Shown here: piece by piece, positions 22,931 through 32,603 of the stretch
Layout of the letters: each line of letters begins with the position of its first letter
Numbering within the stretch: position 1 is the first letter of the stretch
Assembly: GCA_947258975.1 (NCBI GenBank)
Contig: CAMYKK010000044.1
Location: 1-42,637 of the forward strand
Source of the DNA: an uncultured Gammaproteobacteria bacterium
GTDB lineage: Bacteria; Pseudomonadota; Gammaproteobacteria; Arenicellales; JAANXG01
Direction of reading: 5' to 3'
Length of the DNA: 42,637 bases
Notes under the pieces: generated by a model
Database searches by the model: none
What the model was told of the DNA's origin: nothing
What the model saw: the letters and a program-made list of their open reading frames with translations, nothing else
Position numbers and translations under genes: made by a program

Positions 22931-24781
22931 ATGATCCAGTGCCTAACAATGATCGCCGCTTTGGCCGCAAGCTCGCTTGCCGCCGCCGCGCTGCCTGAGC
23001 ACACAGGGGAACACATCGCGGCCAAGGCATGCCGAACGCCGGCCGATGACGTGGCGCGGGACCTGGCGCGGCTACCCAATGTCATTACCGTCGAGGGCGA
23101 ACCGTTGCGGTCCGGGGATCGTGTAATCGGCGAAACATGGCGGCTGGCCCTGGCGACCGGCAGGCGCATGACCCTGGAGCGCATAGCGCCCCGAAACCAG
23201 CTGCAAGGTGTGCAGGCGGAGTTGACGGATACACAAGGGCGGCCGGAATTTTTTTTCGCATTGGATCGCGCCTGCTCTTTGCGTAGCGCCCGCGCATTGC
23301 GCTACGACGAAAACAATCGTGCCATCGAGATGATCCATCTGGATCAGTCGCTGCGCCCCAACGGCACCCGTGAACCGGTCAATCCCCCGGTTCCGGCCGG
23401 TGCACGGAACCAGGGCGTGCGCGTCGCGTTGGTGGACGCGGGGGTCAATTATCTCATTTCGAACATACACAAGGCTCTCGCACGCAGTGCGAACGGAGCC
23501 TTGATCGGGTATGATTTTTGGGACATGGATGACCGGCCGTTCGACGCCCATACGCCCCGGTCCGCGTTTCTCATTCAACGCCACGGCACCCGCACCGCCT
23601 CGTTGGTGATCAAGGAAGCGCCGTCTGCACGCATCGTACCCTACCGCTATCCACGCCCCGCTATGGATCGCATGCGTAATCTGATCGGCCATGCCGCCGA
23701 TCACGATGTACGCATCGTGGCGATTCCGCTCGGGAGCAACCGGCCTGACGAGTGGCAGACCTTCGCGCAAGCCGCGACCGCGCATCCGGAGATACTGTTC
23801 ATCGCCTCGGCCGGCAATAATGGACGGAACATCGATCATCGGCCGGTGTACCCCGCAGCGCTCGATTTGCGTAATCTGATCACCGTGACGTCTGCGGATG
23901 ACTACGGGCGCCCGGCAGAACGTGTCAACTGGGGGCCGAACGCGGTGGACCTGCTGATTCCCGCCGAACGTCAGGCCACATTGGACTTCGACGGCAGCGT
24001 GCGGCAGGTTTCCGGCTCGAGCTATGCCGTATCACGGATCGCGGCGCTGGCAGCGCGGATGTTGTCCAGAATTCCGACGCTGACCACGGCAGAACTCAAA
24101 ACGGCGATATTTCGACTCGCGATCGACGCGGGTGCGCGGAAATACGCGCGCATCGGGTATATTCCCGATCCACTCGCCGACACCGCGCAGATCGTCCGGC
24201 GACAATCGGCAGTACTGATCGATCGCGGCCCGGATGCGGCGGATTTGACATTGCATCTGCATCTGGCCGTCCTGGCCGGATCGGGTTGGGAGAACGATAC
24301 TGTCGTCATGATGGTGCAGTCGACCGCCGCCATTCTCGCTCAGTGTGACATCAAACTGGTGCGCGCGACGCTGCACCGCTTGCGCGTCCCTTCGTACCTC
24401 ATGGATTTTCACGCTGGCACCGCGAAGACTTTGGTGGCAGGCACCGATCTGCCCGCCCCGACCGTATTTCTGGTCCGCGACACCAATATGGAGATTGGAT
24501 TCGACGGTGAGGCGTTTGGACATGCCAATAGCGCAGCGCGCCCCTGGCTGCGCAATACGGTGTGGTTGGTCGCGGACACCGAGCATCCCGGTACAGCACT
24601 CGCTCATGAACTGTTTCATGTGCTGACGGATAGCGGCGAACACCCATCCAGCGAGCAGAATCTTATGCACGAATCGACGCATGTCGGGGATCCTCAACTC
24701 ACGGCAGACCAGTGCCGCCGCGCGCGGGAAATCGGACTGCGGCATGGACTGATGAGGGTGCATGAAAATACGCGGGGATAG
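22931..24781 (+). CDS. Exported subtilisin-like (S8) protease with C-terminal HExxH segment
   Basis: A 616-residue protein with a signal peptide (about residues 1-20). Residues 160-400 form an S8 domain: catalytic Asp169 in VALVDAGVN, His218 in RHGTRTASLV, oxyanion Asn296 in SAGNNGRN, Ser364 in GSSYAVS. Residues 430-616 form a second region with HELFH at 559-563, then SGEH (His571) and NLMHE, the layout of a zinc metallopeptidase (HExxH, a distant third ligand, then a Met-turn-like NLM). The chain thus seems to join a serine protease to a metalloprotease-like domain, which I do not know as a named family. It stands alone between yqeC and the importer. Confidence 0.8.
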   Translation: MIQCLTMIAALAASSLAAAALPEHTGEHIAAKACRTPADDVARDLARLPNVITVEGEPLRSGDRVIGETWRLALATGRRMTLERIAPRNQLQGVQAELTDTQGRPEFFFALDRACSLRSARALRYDENNRAIEMIHLDQSLRPNGTREPVNPPVPAGARNQGVRVALVDAGVNYLISNIHKALARSANGALIGYDFWDMDDRPFDAHTPRSAFLIQRHGTRTASLVIKEAPSARIVPYRYPRPAMDRMRNLIGHAADHDVRIVAIPLGSNRPDEWQTFAQAATAHPEILFIASAGNNGRNIDHRPVYPAALDLRNLITVTSADDYGRPAERVNWGPNAVDLLIPAERQATLDFDGSVRQVSGSSYAVSRIAALAARMLSRIPTLTTAELKTAIFRLAIDAGARKYARIGYIPDPLADTAQIVRRQSAVLIDRGPDAADLTLHLHLAVLAGSGWENDTVVMMVQSTAAILAQCDIKLVRATLHRLRVPSYLMDFHAGTAKTLVAGTDLPAPTVFLVRDTNMEIGFDGEAFGHANSAARPWLRNTVWLVADTEHPGTALAHELFHVLTDSGEHPSSEQNLMHESTHVGDPQLTADQCRRAREIGLRHGLMRVHENTRG

Positions 24782-24856
24782 GTGCCCGGCCCGCCTTGAT
24801 TGTTTTACTATGCTGCCTGACGAATACTTGACACCACACCCTGCCGGCGAGCGAAA

Positions 24857-25900
24857 TTGACCAATCACACCCCCACCGCACACCCGAAGCCGGTCTCACT
24901 GAACAGCCGTATCGGCATATCGCTGGCGTTGCTGCTGGCACTCGTGACGGCATCGTTCATGGTCGGCAAATTCGATGTATCCCTGCACGATCTGATCACC
25001 GTGCTGTGGGCCAGGATGCGCGGTGCATCGCATGATCTGCCGCCAGTCATCGATACCGTGATTTTTCAAATACGCATGCCGCGGGTGGTCGCGGCGCTCG
25101 TTGTCGGTGCTGCGTTAGCGGCGGGCGGCGCCACGTTTCAGTCTTTGTTTCGCAACCCGCTGGCGTCTCCCGATATCCTCGGCGTATCGGCGGGCGCCGG
25201 TCTTGGCGCGACACTTGGAATCACCTTGGCGCTGCCGGTAGGCGGGATTCAAATGATGGCGTTCGTCTTCGGCCTGGCAACCGTATTCGCGGTGTACTTG
25301 ATCGGCCGCGCGGTGCGCGGCCATGATCCGATATTGGTACTGGTGCTGGCGGGGGTGGTCATGGGCGCCTTGGCGGGCGCTGGCATCGCGTTGCTCAAGT
25401 ATCTGGCGGACCCCTACGATGAATTGCCAACAATCACCTTTTGGCTGTTGGGGAGTCTCAATGCGGTGAGCCGTGAGGAGATGCTGGTCGCCCTCCTGTT
25501 CGTGGCCGTAGGGACGATACCGCTGGTGCTGCTGCGCTGGCGGATGAACATCATGTCCCTGGGTGACGAAGAAGCACGCGCGCTTGGCCTTCACACCGGC
25601 CTCATGCAGTTGCTGTTTATCAGCGCCGCGACCCTGATTACCGCCGCCGCCGTTTCCATCAGCGGCATAATCGGCTGGGTTGGTTTGATGATTCCGCACA
25701 TCGCCCGGCTGTTGGTGGGCCCGGATTTCAGCAGACTGCTGCCGATGTCCATGCTGCTCGGCGCCGCCTACTTGCTGTGCATCGATGACATTGCGCGGAC
25801 CTTTGCCGAGGTCGAAATCCCCTTGGGAATCCTCACCGCGTTGGTGGGAGCACCGTTCTTCCTGTGGCTGCTGACACGGTCCAAACGGGGCTGGCAGTGA
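24857..25900 (+). CDS. FecCD-family ABC importer permease
   Basis: A 347-residue BtuC/FecCD-type permease with about ten membrane spans. Signature features are RMPRVVAALVVGAALAAGGATFQ, the SLFRNPLASPDILGVSAGAGLGA loop, the FWLLGSL segment, the coupling motif GDEEARALG, and GIIGWVGLMIPHIARLLVG. This family takes up iron chelates, heme, cobalamin or, for MolB, molybdate. The TTG at 24857 is the only upstream start that keeps the first span. Cargo cannot be decided; the Mo/W setting makes molybdate or tungstate possible. No binding-protein gene is adjacent. Confidence 0.87.
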   Translation: MTNHTPTAHPKPVSLNSRIGISLALLLALVTASFMVGKFDVSLHDLITVLWARMRGASHDLPPVIDTVIFQIRMPRVVAALVVGAALAAGGATFQSLFRNPLASPDILGVSAGAGLGATLGITLALPVGGIQMMAFVFGLATVFAVYLIGRAVRGHDPILVLVLAGVVMGALAGAGIALLKYLADPYDELPTITFWLLGSLNAVSREEMLVALLFVAVGTIPLVLLRWRMNIMSLGDEEARALGLHTGLMQLLFISAATLITAAAVSISGIIGWVGLMIPHIARLLVGPDFSRLLPMSMLLGAAYLLCIDDIARTFAEVEIPLGILTALVGAPFFLWLLTRSKRGWQ

Positions 25901-26679
25901 CACTGGCGGTGAATCACCTTGCATTTGGATATCCGGACCACCGGGTCGGAGCCGACCTCAATCTGACAATCAATCCCGGAGAGGTATTGTGCTTCCTGGG
26001 TCCGAATGGTTGCGGGAAGACTACCCTCTTCAAGACCATGCTGCGCCTGCTCAAGGCCCAGGGCGGCAACATCACCATTGACGGCGAAGACATCAGCCAG
26101 TGGCCGCGACAACGCATCGCCCAGGTACTGAGTTACGTGCCCCAACAACACGACGCTTATTTCCCGTTCACGGTAATGGAAGTCGTGTTGATGGGGCGCA
26201 GCGCCCACATCGGTCTGTTCGCGTCGCCGTCGCATCGAGACTACGAGATCGCCCGCCAGGCGTTGAATAGCCTAAAGATCGAGCATCTCAGCGATGCTGT
26301 TTACACACACATCAGCGGCGGCGAGCGTCAATTGACACTCATTGCGCGCGCACTGGCGCAGCAGACCATACTGGTAATTATGGATGAACCCACTGCGAAT
26401 CTCGATTTTGGCAACCAGGTGCTGGTCCTCAATGCCGTTCAACGCCTGGCACGCTCGGGAATCACCATCATCATGTCTAGCCACGATCCGGATCACGCCT
26501 TTCAAGTGGCATCGCGGGTGGCGATGCTGAAGGACGGGCGTCTCGCCGGAATAGGCGCGCCGCAAGAGGTGATCAACCAGGCATCGCTGCGCGAACTTTA
26601 TGGTGTCGAGGTGAGTGTGATGGAGTTCGATACAGCGGCGGGACATACCGCCAAGTTGTGCGTCCCGATGATCGGCTAG
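25897..26679 (+). CDS. ABC importer ATPase (FecE/MolC type)
   Basis: A 260-residue ATPase: Walker [12 protein letters not shown]-loop [11 protein letters not shown], signature [15 protein letters not shown], Walker [14 protein letters not shown] and switch His in SSHDPDHA. The GTG start at 25897 overlaps the permease stop by four bases (GTGA), so the two are coupled; an upstream extension in this frame would lie inside the permease gene. Its stop overlaps the RpfC-like gene's stop on the other strand (shared CTAG), leaving no room for a terminator. Confidence 0.92.
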   Translation: MTLAVNHLAFGYPDHRVGADLNLTINPGEVLCFLGPNGCGKTTLFKTMLRLLKAQGGNITIDGEDISQWPRQRIAQVLSYVPQQHDAYFPFTVMEVVLMGRSAHIGLFASPSHRDYEIARQALNSLKIEHLSDAVYTHISGGERQLTLIARALAQQTILVIMDEPTANLDFGNQVLVLNAVQRLARSGITIIMSSHDPDHAFQVASRVAMLKDGRLAGIGAPQEVINQASLRELYGVEVSVMEFDTAAGHTAKLCVPMIG

Positions 26680-29279
26680 TCAACAGATTCGTGCAGCGAT
26701 TGTGCGTCCGCGCTCCGCTGCCGCACGAAGTTGTTCAACTCGACTTTTACCTTTTCAAACTCTTCCCTGGCTTGAGACAGTAACGAGCCACTGAGCTCGG
26801 CATACTCCGCCATCTTCATTTCGTTGATGCGCTTCGATAAGTCAAACAACCTTATCGCGCCGAGGTTGGCAGCACTGCCTTTGAGCGCATGGGCCACGTC
26901 ACGCAACGCCTGAAACTGATCTTGCCGGTGCGCCTGGTCCATTTTTCCCAGCAGCTCCGCACCGTCCTGCGCGAATACCTTTACGATGTCCGCAATGAAG
27001 CGGATATCCCCGCTCAGTTCTTCCAGCTCGCGAAGCTTGCCGGGATCGAAGGTCTCATCGGATATCTCAGTGTCCGCGGCTTGCTGCGTCGCCAGCAATG
27101 TCGGGATGGTTATTGGCGGCGACGGTTCGCGTTTCTCCGCTATCCGGTCGATGGTTTCGAGCAGTTGTGTTGCCTTTACCGGCTTGGTCAAAAAAGCGTC
27201 CACGCCCGCCTCTTCACATTGACGCCGCGCCTCGATCGTCGCGTCGGCGGTAAGCACCATGAATGGCATGTAGGCGCGGTTAGTGTGTGCGAAACGAAAG
27301 ATCTTCACCGCATCCAGCCCATCGATCTCCGGCATATGCATATCGACGATGGTGATATCGAACTCGCGCTCGTCGAGGCGAATCAAGGCCTCTTCGCCAT
27401 GGTTCGCAATGAACACCTTGTGTCCCGCCCGTTCCAGTATTTTACTGATGACCTTCTGGTTGACCACGTTGTCTTCGGCGATCAATATTTCCAGCGGCCG
27501 CTCCACGGCACCTGTCTTGGGGTAGTAATCGATGAGTCTGGTAACTTGCGCGTGCCCTGCAGCCTGCGACGCCCGGCATGCGTGCAGGGCATTGAACAGC
27601 AAGGTCTTGTCGATCGGCGAGGCCAAGACACTCTCGTAACCTGCCCGTTTGAATGCGTCGTGTTCTTCCTGCTTGAGCTTGGTCGCGATTGCCATCATCG
27701 ACAATGGTTTGGCACCGGAACATTCCTTTGCTTTTCTACAGAAGGCCATGGAATCCACGCCCTTTACCGGATGATCCAGGATGGCGATGTGGAAGGGTTC
27801 ACCATTTTCCGCCGCTGCGCTGAGCTTACGTACGGCGTCGGCTTCGTTCCGGGCGATATCGATTTCATTGACCCAGCTCGAGATGGAGCGGCGGATCTTG
27901 TGCCGATCCTGGACATCCGATTGTATCACCAGCACCCTCGCCGCATCGAGTCCGGCCTGTTCACTCTTTGCGAGCACTTGACTGGCGGGCAGCAGGTCAA
28001 GGTTCAACGTAAACCAGAAGCGGCTCCCCTGTCCGGGTGAACTCTGTAGGCCGATTTCACCCCCCATCAACTCGACCAACTGCTTGCTGATTGCAGTCCC
28101 CAATCCCGTCCCACCATACTTCCGGGTCGTCGATTCGTCGGCTTGCGCGAAGGTGTCGAAGATCTTGTCCTGCACGTCGTGTGGAATACCGATGCCGGTA
28201 TCAATGACCTCGAAACGCACCTGGGCAGTCGTCTCATCGCTATCCATCAGCGCCGCGCGTACCTCGATGCCGCCCTCCTCGGTAAACTTGATGGCATTGC
28301 CAATCAGATTGATCAGCACCTGGCGAAGATGCTGCGGATCGCCGAGCACCATTACCGGCACGTCGGGTGAGATGTCGACTCTCACGTATATGCCCTTGCC
28401 TTCGGCCTGCGGCCGCAGCATCGTAGCAATGTTGTTGACAAGCATGGAGATATGACATTCGGTCTTTTCCAGCTCGACCTTGCCGACCTCAATCTTGGAG
28501 ATATCCAATATGTCCTCAACAAGGGACAGCAATGTGCCCGCGGACGCCTGAATCGTTTGCACGAAGTCGCGTTGCTCCCGATCCAGCCTGGTCGTCGTGA
28601 GCAGATCCGACATACCGATCACACCATTCAATGGGGTGCGAATCTCATGGCTCATGTTCGCCAGAAAAGTGGTCTTGGCGAGGTTTGCTTTCTCGGCACG
28701 AGCCAGCGCATCGTTCAAACGCGTGATCAACCGCGAAACGAACAGCGGCACCACAATCAAACCCAGTATCACGCCCATTGCGACGTTCGTTTGATGGAAC
28801 CAAAAATCGCTGGTCAGATAAACGATCCCGAACCCGGCAAGGCTGACGGCCATCGCGGCGTAAAGATACAGGATGCCCCAACGAAAGCCGTTCCCTACGA
28901 TCACCCAGTAATAAACGAAGAACAGAGGTGCGGCGAGTTCTCCTCCGCCGTAAAGGAAGTATGAGATGAACGACAGGTCAACAAACATCCCCCCTAAGCG
29001 GCGAGTCTTTGACTCGCTGGGGAAAATCAGCAGGGACACGATCATCCCCAGGACGAACAGTGCGTAGACCGGTATCGTATAGGGATGGAACAGTGACGCA
29101 CTTTCGGCCCCGGGTAAAAACGCGCCCACGCCCCAGAGATAAAGGAGAATCAGTGCGCCGGCCGCGGCGCGCAAGAAATTCTGCTCCAAGTCGGTCGTGG
29201 GACAACGACGGAGCTGTCTATGAACAAGCAGGAGAGGCATTCGCGCTAACTTAGCGAAATACCTGTGATTTTTAGGCAT
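26676..29279 (-). CDS. rpfC: RpfC-like hybrid sensor kinase for diffusible signal factor
   Basis: An 867-residue membrane kinase. Residues 35-185 hold about five to six spans resembling the RpfC sensor ([19 protein letters not shown]). The kinase core has His211 ([11 protein letters not shown]), N-box [15 protein letters not shown] and GGTGLG. Receiver 1 (about 447-565) looks degenerate: Asp502 is present but the conserved Lys is Ser554. Receiver 2 (about 596-715) is intact: Asp646, Lys699. A C-terminal Hpt domain has His797 ([12 protein letters not shown]). RpfC of Xanthomonas has one receiver, so this is a longer version. The neighbouring rpfF-like gene supports the assignment. An ATG at 29240 is an alternative start. 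Confidence 0.9.
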   Translation of the reverse strand: MPKNHRYFAKLARMPLLLVHRQLRRCPTTDLEQNFLRAAAGALILLYLWGVGAFLPGAESASLFHPYTIPVYALFVLGMIVSLLIFPSESKTRRLGGMFVDLSFISYFLYGGGELAAPLFFVYYWVIVGNGFRWGILYLYAAMAVSLAGFGIVYLTSDFWFHQTNVAMGVILGLIVVPLFVSRLITRLNDALARAEKANLAKTTFLANMSHEIRTPLNGVIGMSDLLTTTRLDREQRDFVQTIQASAGTLLSLVEDILDISKIEVGKVELEKTECHISMLVNNIATMLRPQAEGKGIYVRVDISPDVPVMVLGDPQHLRQVLINLIGNAIKFTEEGGIEVRAALMDSDETTAQVRFEVIDTGIGIPHDVQDKIFDTFAQADESTTRKYGGTGLGTAISKQLVELMGGEIGLQSSPGQGSRFWFTLNLDLLPASQVLAKSEQAGLDAARVLVIQSDVQDRHKIRRSISSWVNEIDIARNEADAVRKLSAAAENGEPFHIAILDHPVKGVDSMAFCRKAKECSGAKPLSMMAIATKLKQEEHDAFKRAGYESVLASPIDKTLLFNALHACRASQAAGHAQVTRLIDYYPKTGAVERPLEILIAEDNVVNQKVISKILERAGHKVFIANHGEEALIRLDEREFDITIVDMHMPEIDGLDAVKIFRFAHTNRAYMPFMVLTADATIEARRQCEEAGVDAFLTKPVKATQLLETIDRIAEKREPSPPITIPTLLATQQAADTEISDETFDPGKLRELEELSGDIRFIADIVKVFAQDGAELLGKMDQAHRQDQFQALRDVAHALKGSAANLGAIRLFDLSKRINEMKMAEYAELSGSLLSQAREEFEKVKVELNNFVRQRSADAQSLHESVD

Positions 29280-29400
29280 TGGTTCGAGGCCAAACCGCGT
29301 CTTTACGACCAGTATAGCAGGGATCGATTCCTGTCACCCAGTTGCGCTGAAGGAGCCTTCGCAATTTTCAGGAATCTACCGTCTCGTGACGATGCGCCGC

Positions 29401-30768
29401 TCACTGTGCGAGGCGCCGCATCACAATTCCCGCATTGTGGCCGCCGAAAGCAAAGGACTGTGAAATCGCCACCGACAGCTCACGGGGCTGAACCGATTGG
29501 ACAAAATTGAGGTCTTCGACCGGGTCCTCCAGATTCAGGCACGCGTGCGTGGTTTGATGCTTAAGACTGAACGCGCAAATCAATGCCTCCAGTGCCCCAC
29601 TGCCACCGATGACATGACCTGTCAACGATTTTGTAGCGTTGACCAGCACCGACTTACCAAATACCCTGCGCAGCACCTTGGCTTCGATGGCATCATTGTT
29701 CTGCGTGCCCGTGCCGTGCGCGTTCACATAATCGACATCGCCCGCATGAATACCGGCGTCGCTGAGCGCTGACCTTATCATCCTCTCTATTTGTTCGCCG
29801 CCAGGCTCCAAACTCATCATGCTGTGTGCATCGAAGGACTCAGCGAAGCCGATAATCTCAGCCAATATTGGCGCACCGCGTTCTACCGCGTGCCGAAATT
29901 CTTCCAACACCAATACCGCTGCGCCGCCTTGGCTGAAAAGAAACCCCGCGCGCCCCTTATCGAAGGGTCGGTTTGCCTTCGCGGCGCTTGCATAGTCTTG
30001 CACCAACACACCGGCGACATCGAAACCGCGAAAGATATACCCGAAATAGTCTTCCAAGTAATCCGCGCCTCCGGCCAGGGCGATAGTCGCTGCACCACTG
30101 CGTACCGCCCTAAACGCGTTACCCAGCGCGATGGTTCCCGCGGCACACGCCCCGGCGCAGGTTGAGTTGACACCCTGTAGCGAGAACTTTATGCCCAGCG
30201 CCGCAGACAATGCATTGGGCATAAACATGGAGGCGACAAACGGGTTTACACGCTTAGGATGGTGCATACGATCCACCACCGACGTTATTGTCGCCCGGGC
30301 TGACTCGGGCAAATCGCTCGCATCCATGAGCTCTTTGAGCGCAGTTTTTTGGCGCGCCAAGACTGGGTGGCAGTGGTTATCGAGCAAGCTGTGCAATCCA
30401 CCCACGCCTGTGCCCATGAACACACCGAACTGCGTCGGATCGATATGACGTACGTGAAAGACATTACCTTTCTTGTCCTTAACTTCGGTGACTAACTGCG
30501 CCTTTTCGATTGCCTCGTGCGCGGCGCAAGTTGTCAGCAAACTGGCGGGGTCCAATTGGAGCTGCTCAATGCGGGTGAGTCCCCGTGCGCTGAAATCCGT
30601 GGACGGGAGCGGAGACCATATCCGCGACTTCAAATCCGAATAATGCGTCCACCTTTGCGGAATACTTTCAACGGCAGATTCACCTTGCAGACAACGATTC
30701 CAGAATTCGTCCGCATCACCACCCAGGGCGCTCAGGCATCCTGCTCCCGTGACAACTACGCGCCGCAT
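29401..30768 (-). CDS. Beta-ketoacyl-ACP synthase (KAS II-like) of the DSF locus
   Basis: A 455-residue thiolase-fold condensing enzyme of FabF type that would extend an acyl-ACP with malonyl-ACP. The Cys-His-His triad is complete: Cys208 (AGACAAG), His351 (VNAHGTGTQNNDAIE) and His385, with Lys380 (TKSLTGHVIGGSGALEAL). It is longer than E. coli FabF (about 413) through an insert near residues 95-175 (KDKKGNVFHVRHIDPTQ). It is preceded by its own ACP gene (19-base gap). This looks like a pathway-specific KAS rather than the housekeeping fabF, because no other fab gene is present. Confidence 0.92.
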   Translation of the reverse strand: MRRVVVTGAGCLSALGGDADEFWNRCLQGESAVESIPQRWTHYSDLKSRIWSPLPSTDFSARGLTRIEQLQLDPASLLTTCAAHEAIEKAQLVTEVKDKKGNVFHVRHIDPTQFGVFMGTGVGGLHSLLDNHCHPVLARQKTALKELMDASDLPESARATITSVVDRMHHPKRVNPFVASMFMPNALSAALGIKFSLQGVNSTCAGACAAGTIALGNAFRAVRSGAATIALAGGADYLEDYFGYIFRGFDVAGVLVQDYASAAKANRPFDKGRAGFLFSQGGAAVLVLEEFRHAVERGAPILAEIIGFAESFDAHSMMSLEPGGEQIERMIRSALSDAGIHAGDVDYVNAHGTGTQNNDAIEAKVLRRVFGKSVLVNATKSLTGHVIGGSGALEALICAFSLKHQTTHACLNLEDPVEDLNFVQSVQPRELSVAISQSFAFGGHNAGIVMRRLAQ

Positions 30769-30787
30769 GAAATGTCAGACGTCTCCG

Positions 30788-31057
30788 CTACTTGGTCTCG
30801 ATGTACTTAATGATATCCCGCACCGTCCTGAGCGCTTCCATTTTCTCCTCGGGGATAGTGTCTTGAAACTCGTCCTCCAGCGCCATATACAAACGCATTT
30901 GGTCGAGGGAATCCGGCGCAAGATCCTCCGTGATCACTGCGTCCAAATCAATGGATGCTTCTTCGACAAAAAGAATCTCGCATAGGACACCCACCACACG
31001 CGCTTCAATGTTCATGCTATCCACGAGCTGCGTTTCGATTCCTCCGTCCGGGTTCAT
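30788..31057 (-). CDS. Acyl carrier protein of the DSF locus
   Basis: An 89-residue acidic ACP. The phosphopantetheine site is Ser50 in the APDSLDQMRL motif (DSL). Flanking helices are ARVVGVLCEILFVEE and LEDEFQDTIPEEKMEAL. The ATG at 31057 is preferred because GGAG lies eight bases upstream; a second ATG at 31015 also gives a complete ACP. It differs from housekeeping AcpP (no typical GADSLDTVEL), so it is probably dedicated. First gene of the leftward unit ACP-KAS-rpfC, divergent from rpfF. Confidence 0.92.
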   Translation of the reverse strand: MNPDGGIETQLVDSMNIEARVVGVLCEILFVEEASIDLDAVITEDLAPDSLDQMRLYMALEDEFQDTIPEEKMEALRTVRDIIKYIETK

Positions 31058-31259
31058 TGAGTATACTCCGGTGCGGTTCAAAAACTTAGTGAAATACTGA
31101 GTAATAGAATTCTGATGCTAACCTAACATAACGTCCTGTGTAGATGATACAATTCCATTAGCCCCTACCAGAGGTACCGCTTATCGGTCACTTCCAATCA
31201 GCAACTTTGATTTCCGTATGATCTAGCCGACAAACTCGTGACATCAAAGGAGTTTCCCT

Positions 31260-32180
31260 ATGTCAACAATATTTCCAGAACAATGGCCGCAAACGTCGAT
31301 TCAACCCCCACCATTCCGCGAAGATTATATCGAGCAACTCCCCAAGCAACCACAAAAGCAATACGTAAACGCTAATTTTGACAAAACGTTCGGCGTTTTA
31401 TGGATGTCGTTTGCTGCATCTTGCCCAAACAAGATAGAACCCGGTCTGCTGACGGCGCTGCGCAATGAACAGATCAACATCGAGGCGCAAGCCCGGCAAG
31501 ACCTTGCTAACGGAACGAAGAACCGCTTGCGTTATCAAGTCTTATCGTCCGAGATCGCGGGGGTATTTAATCTGGGCGGCGACTTACAATACATTTCGGA
31601 ACTTATAAAAATACGGGACCGTGACGCTTTAATCCAGTTTGGCCAGAAGTGCATCGACCTTGTCTACAATAACGCAACGAATTATCGACTACCCGTAACC
31701 ACCATATCACTGATTCAAGGAACCGCCCTGGGAGGCGGACTCGAGGCCGCATTATCATCGAATGTCGTGATCGCCGAACGCGGCACAAAGATGGGCTTCC
31801 CAGAGGCAATGTTCAACATGTTTCCCGGCATGGGCGCTTATCAGTTGCTGTTGCGACGGTTGACTCCGATACAAGCCGAGCGCTTCATCCAAAGCGGCCG
31901 ATCCTATACCGCAGAGGAATTGTATGAAATGAACGTGATCGACGTTCTTGCGGAAAAAGATCGCGGGGAAGACGCGGTATGGGATTACGTGAAAAGGCAT
32001 GCCAAGCAAGCCAACGGTGAATGGGGCCTGCGCCGCGTTATCAACGCGACGTCGCCACTGAGATACGAGGAACTCAAACAATCCGTGGAAATCTGGGCCG
32101 ATACCGCGCTTGCATTGAATAGCACCGATCTCAAACACATGGAATTGATCATGCGTGGGCAGAAACATCGAGGTTTATAG
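31260..32180 (+). CDS. rpfF: RpfF-like DSF synthase (crotonase family)
   Basis: A 306-residue enoyl-CoA-hydratase-fold protein. RpfF makes the cis-2-unsaturated fatty acid signal by dehydrating 3-hydroxyacyl-ACP and releasing the acid by thioesterase action. The two catalytic glutamates are present: Glu162 in ALGGGLEAAL and Glu182 in GFPEAMFNMFPGMGAY, 20 residues apart as in Xanthomonas RpfF (Glu141/Glu161). NLGGDLQYI forms the oxyanion hole. AAAGGAG ends 7 bases before the ATG. The gene and its upstream DNA look more AT-rich than the neighbours. The exact fatty acid product is unknown. Confidence 0.92.
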   Translation: MSTIFPEQWPQTSIQPPPFREDYIEQLPKQPQKQYVNANFDKTFGVLWMSFAASCPNKIEPGLLTALRNEQINIEAQARQDLANGTKNRLRYQVLSSEIAGVFNLGGDLQYISELIKIRDRDALIQFGQKCIDLVYNNATNYRLPVTTISLIQGTALGGGLEAALSSNVVIAERGTKMGFPEAMFNMFPGMGAYQLLLRRLTPIQAERFIQSGRSYTAEELYEMNVIDVLAEKDRGEDAVWDYVKRHAKQANGEWGLRRVINATSPLRYEELKQSVEIWADTALALNSTDLKHMELIMRGQKHRGL

Positions 32181-32276
32181 TCTTTAAACGCAATGAATTA
32201 GTCGCGGTTAAGACCGATCCCGCCTGCCGGACAACCGGCTTGGCCATCGGCGAACGGATTCAGCCAATTGACATCT

Positions 32277-32308
32277 GGGCGTTAACGATCGTTAACGCCC
32301 ATTTTTTT
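32277..32308 (+). terminator. Rho-independent terminator after rpfF
   Basis: A 24-base perfect palindrome (GGGCGTTAACGA and its complement, 32277-32300) followed by A and seven T residues. Strong terminator for the plus strand, about 95 bases after the rpfF stop. Confidence 0.9.
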
Positions 32309-32467
32309 GCACGGTCCGGTATTGCGGTTAGACGGATGCCTACCGCTTTATTCCAAGTGGCCGATTCGCCGGGGTGGACGCACGCCGGCTGCGCACATGA
32401 CGTTGCGATCCAAGGTGGCTGGCGGCAGCGCGGGTTCGGACCGGGTTCTGGGAACACGGCACAGCGC

Positions 32468-32495
32468 TTGCGCGCCCTCGTATACGCGCTATACT
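32468..32495 (+). promoter_or_regulatory. Possible sigma-70 promoter of the GGDEF-EAL gene
   Basis: TTGCGC (32468-32473), 16-base spacer, TATACT (32490-32495); about 108 bases before the ATG at 32604. It is the first promoter-like sequence downstream of the rpfF terminator. Confidence 0.35.
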
Positions 32496-32603
32496 CTATT
32501 AGTTAAACAAGAATTATTCGCGAACTCGAGTAATCCGGCGTGTATCTCTGAATCCTCACAGGGCTAGTGTGTTGTTTTCCGGATAGCGTATGTCACTTTC
32601 GAA

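Larger units (their letters stand above)
32181..32603. other. Intergenic region between rpfF and the GGDEF-EAL gene
   Basis: Contains the rpfF terminator (32277-32308) and a possible sigma-70 promoter (32468-32495). Short overlapping frames here have no family likeness. Nothing else is seen. Confidence 0.6.
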
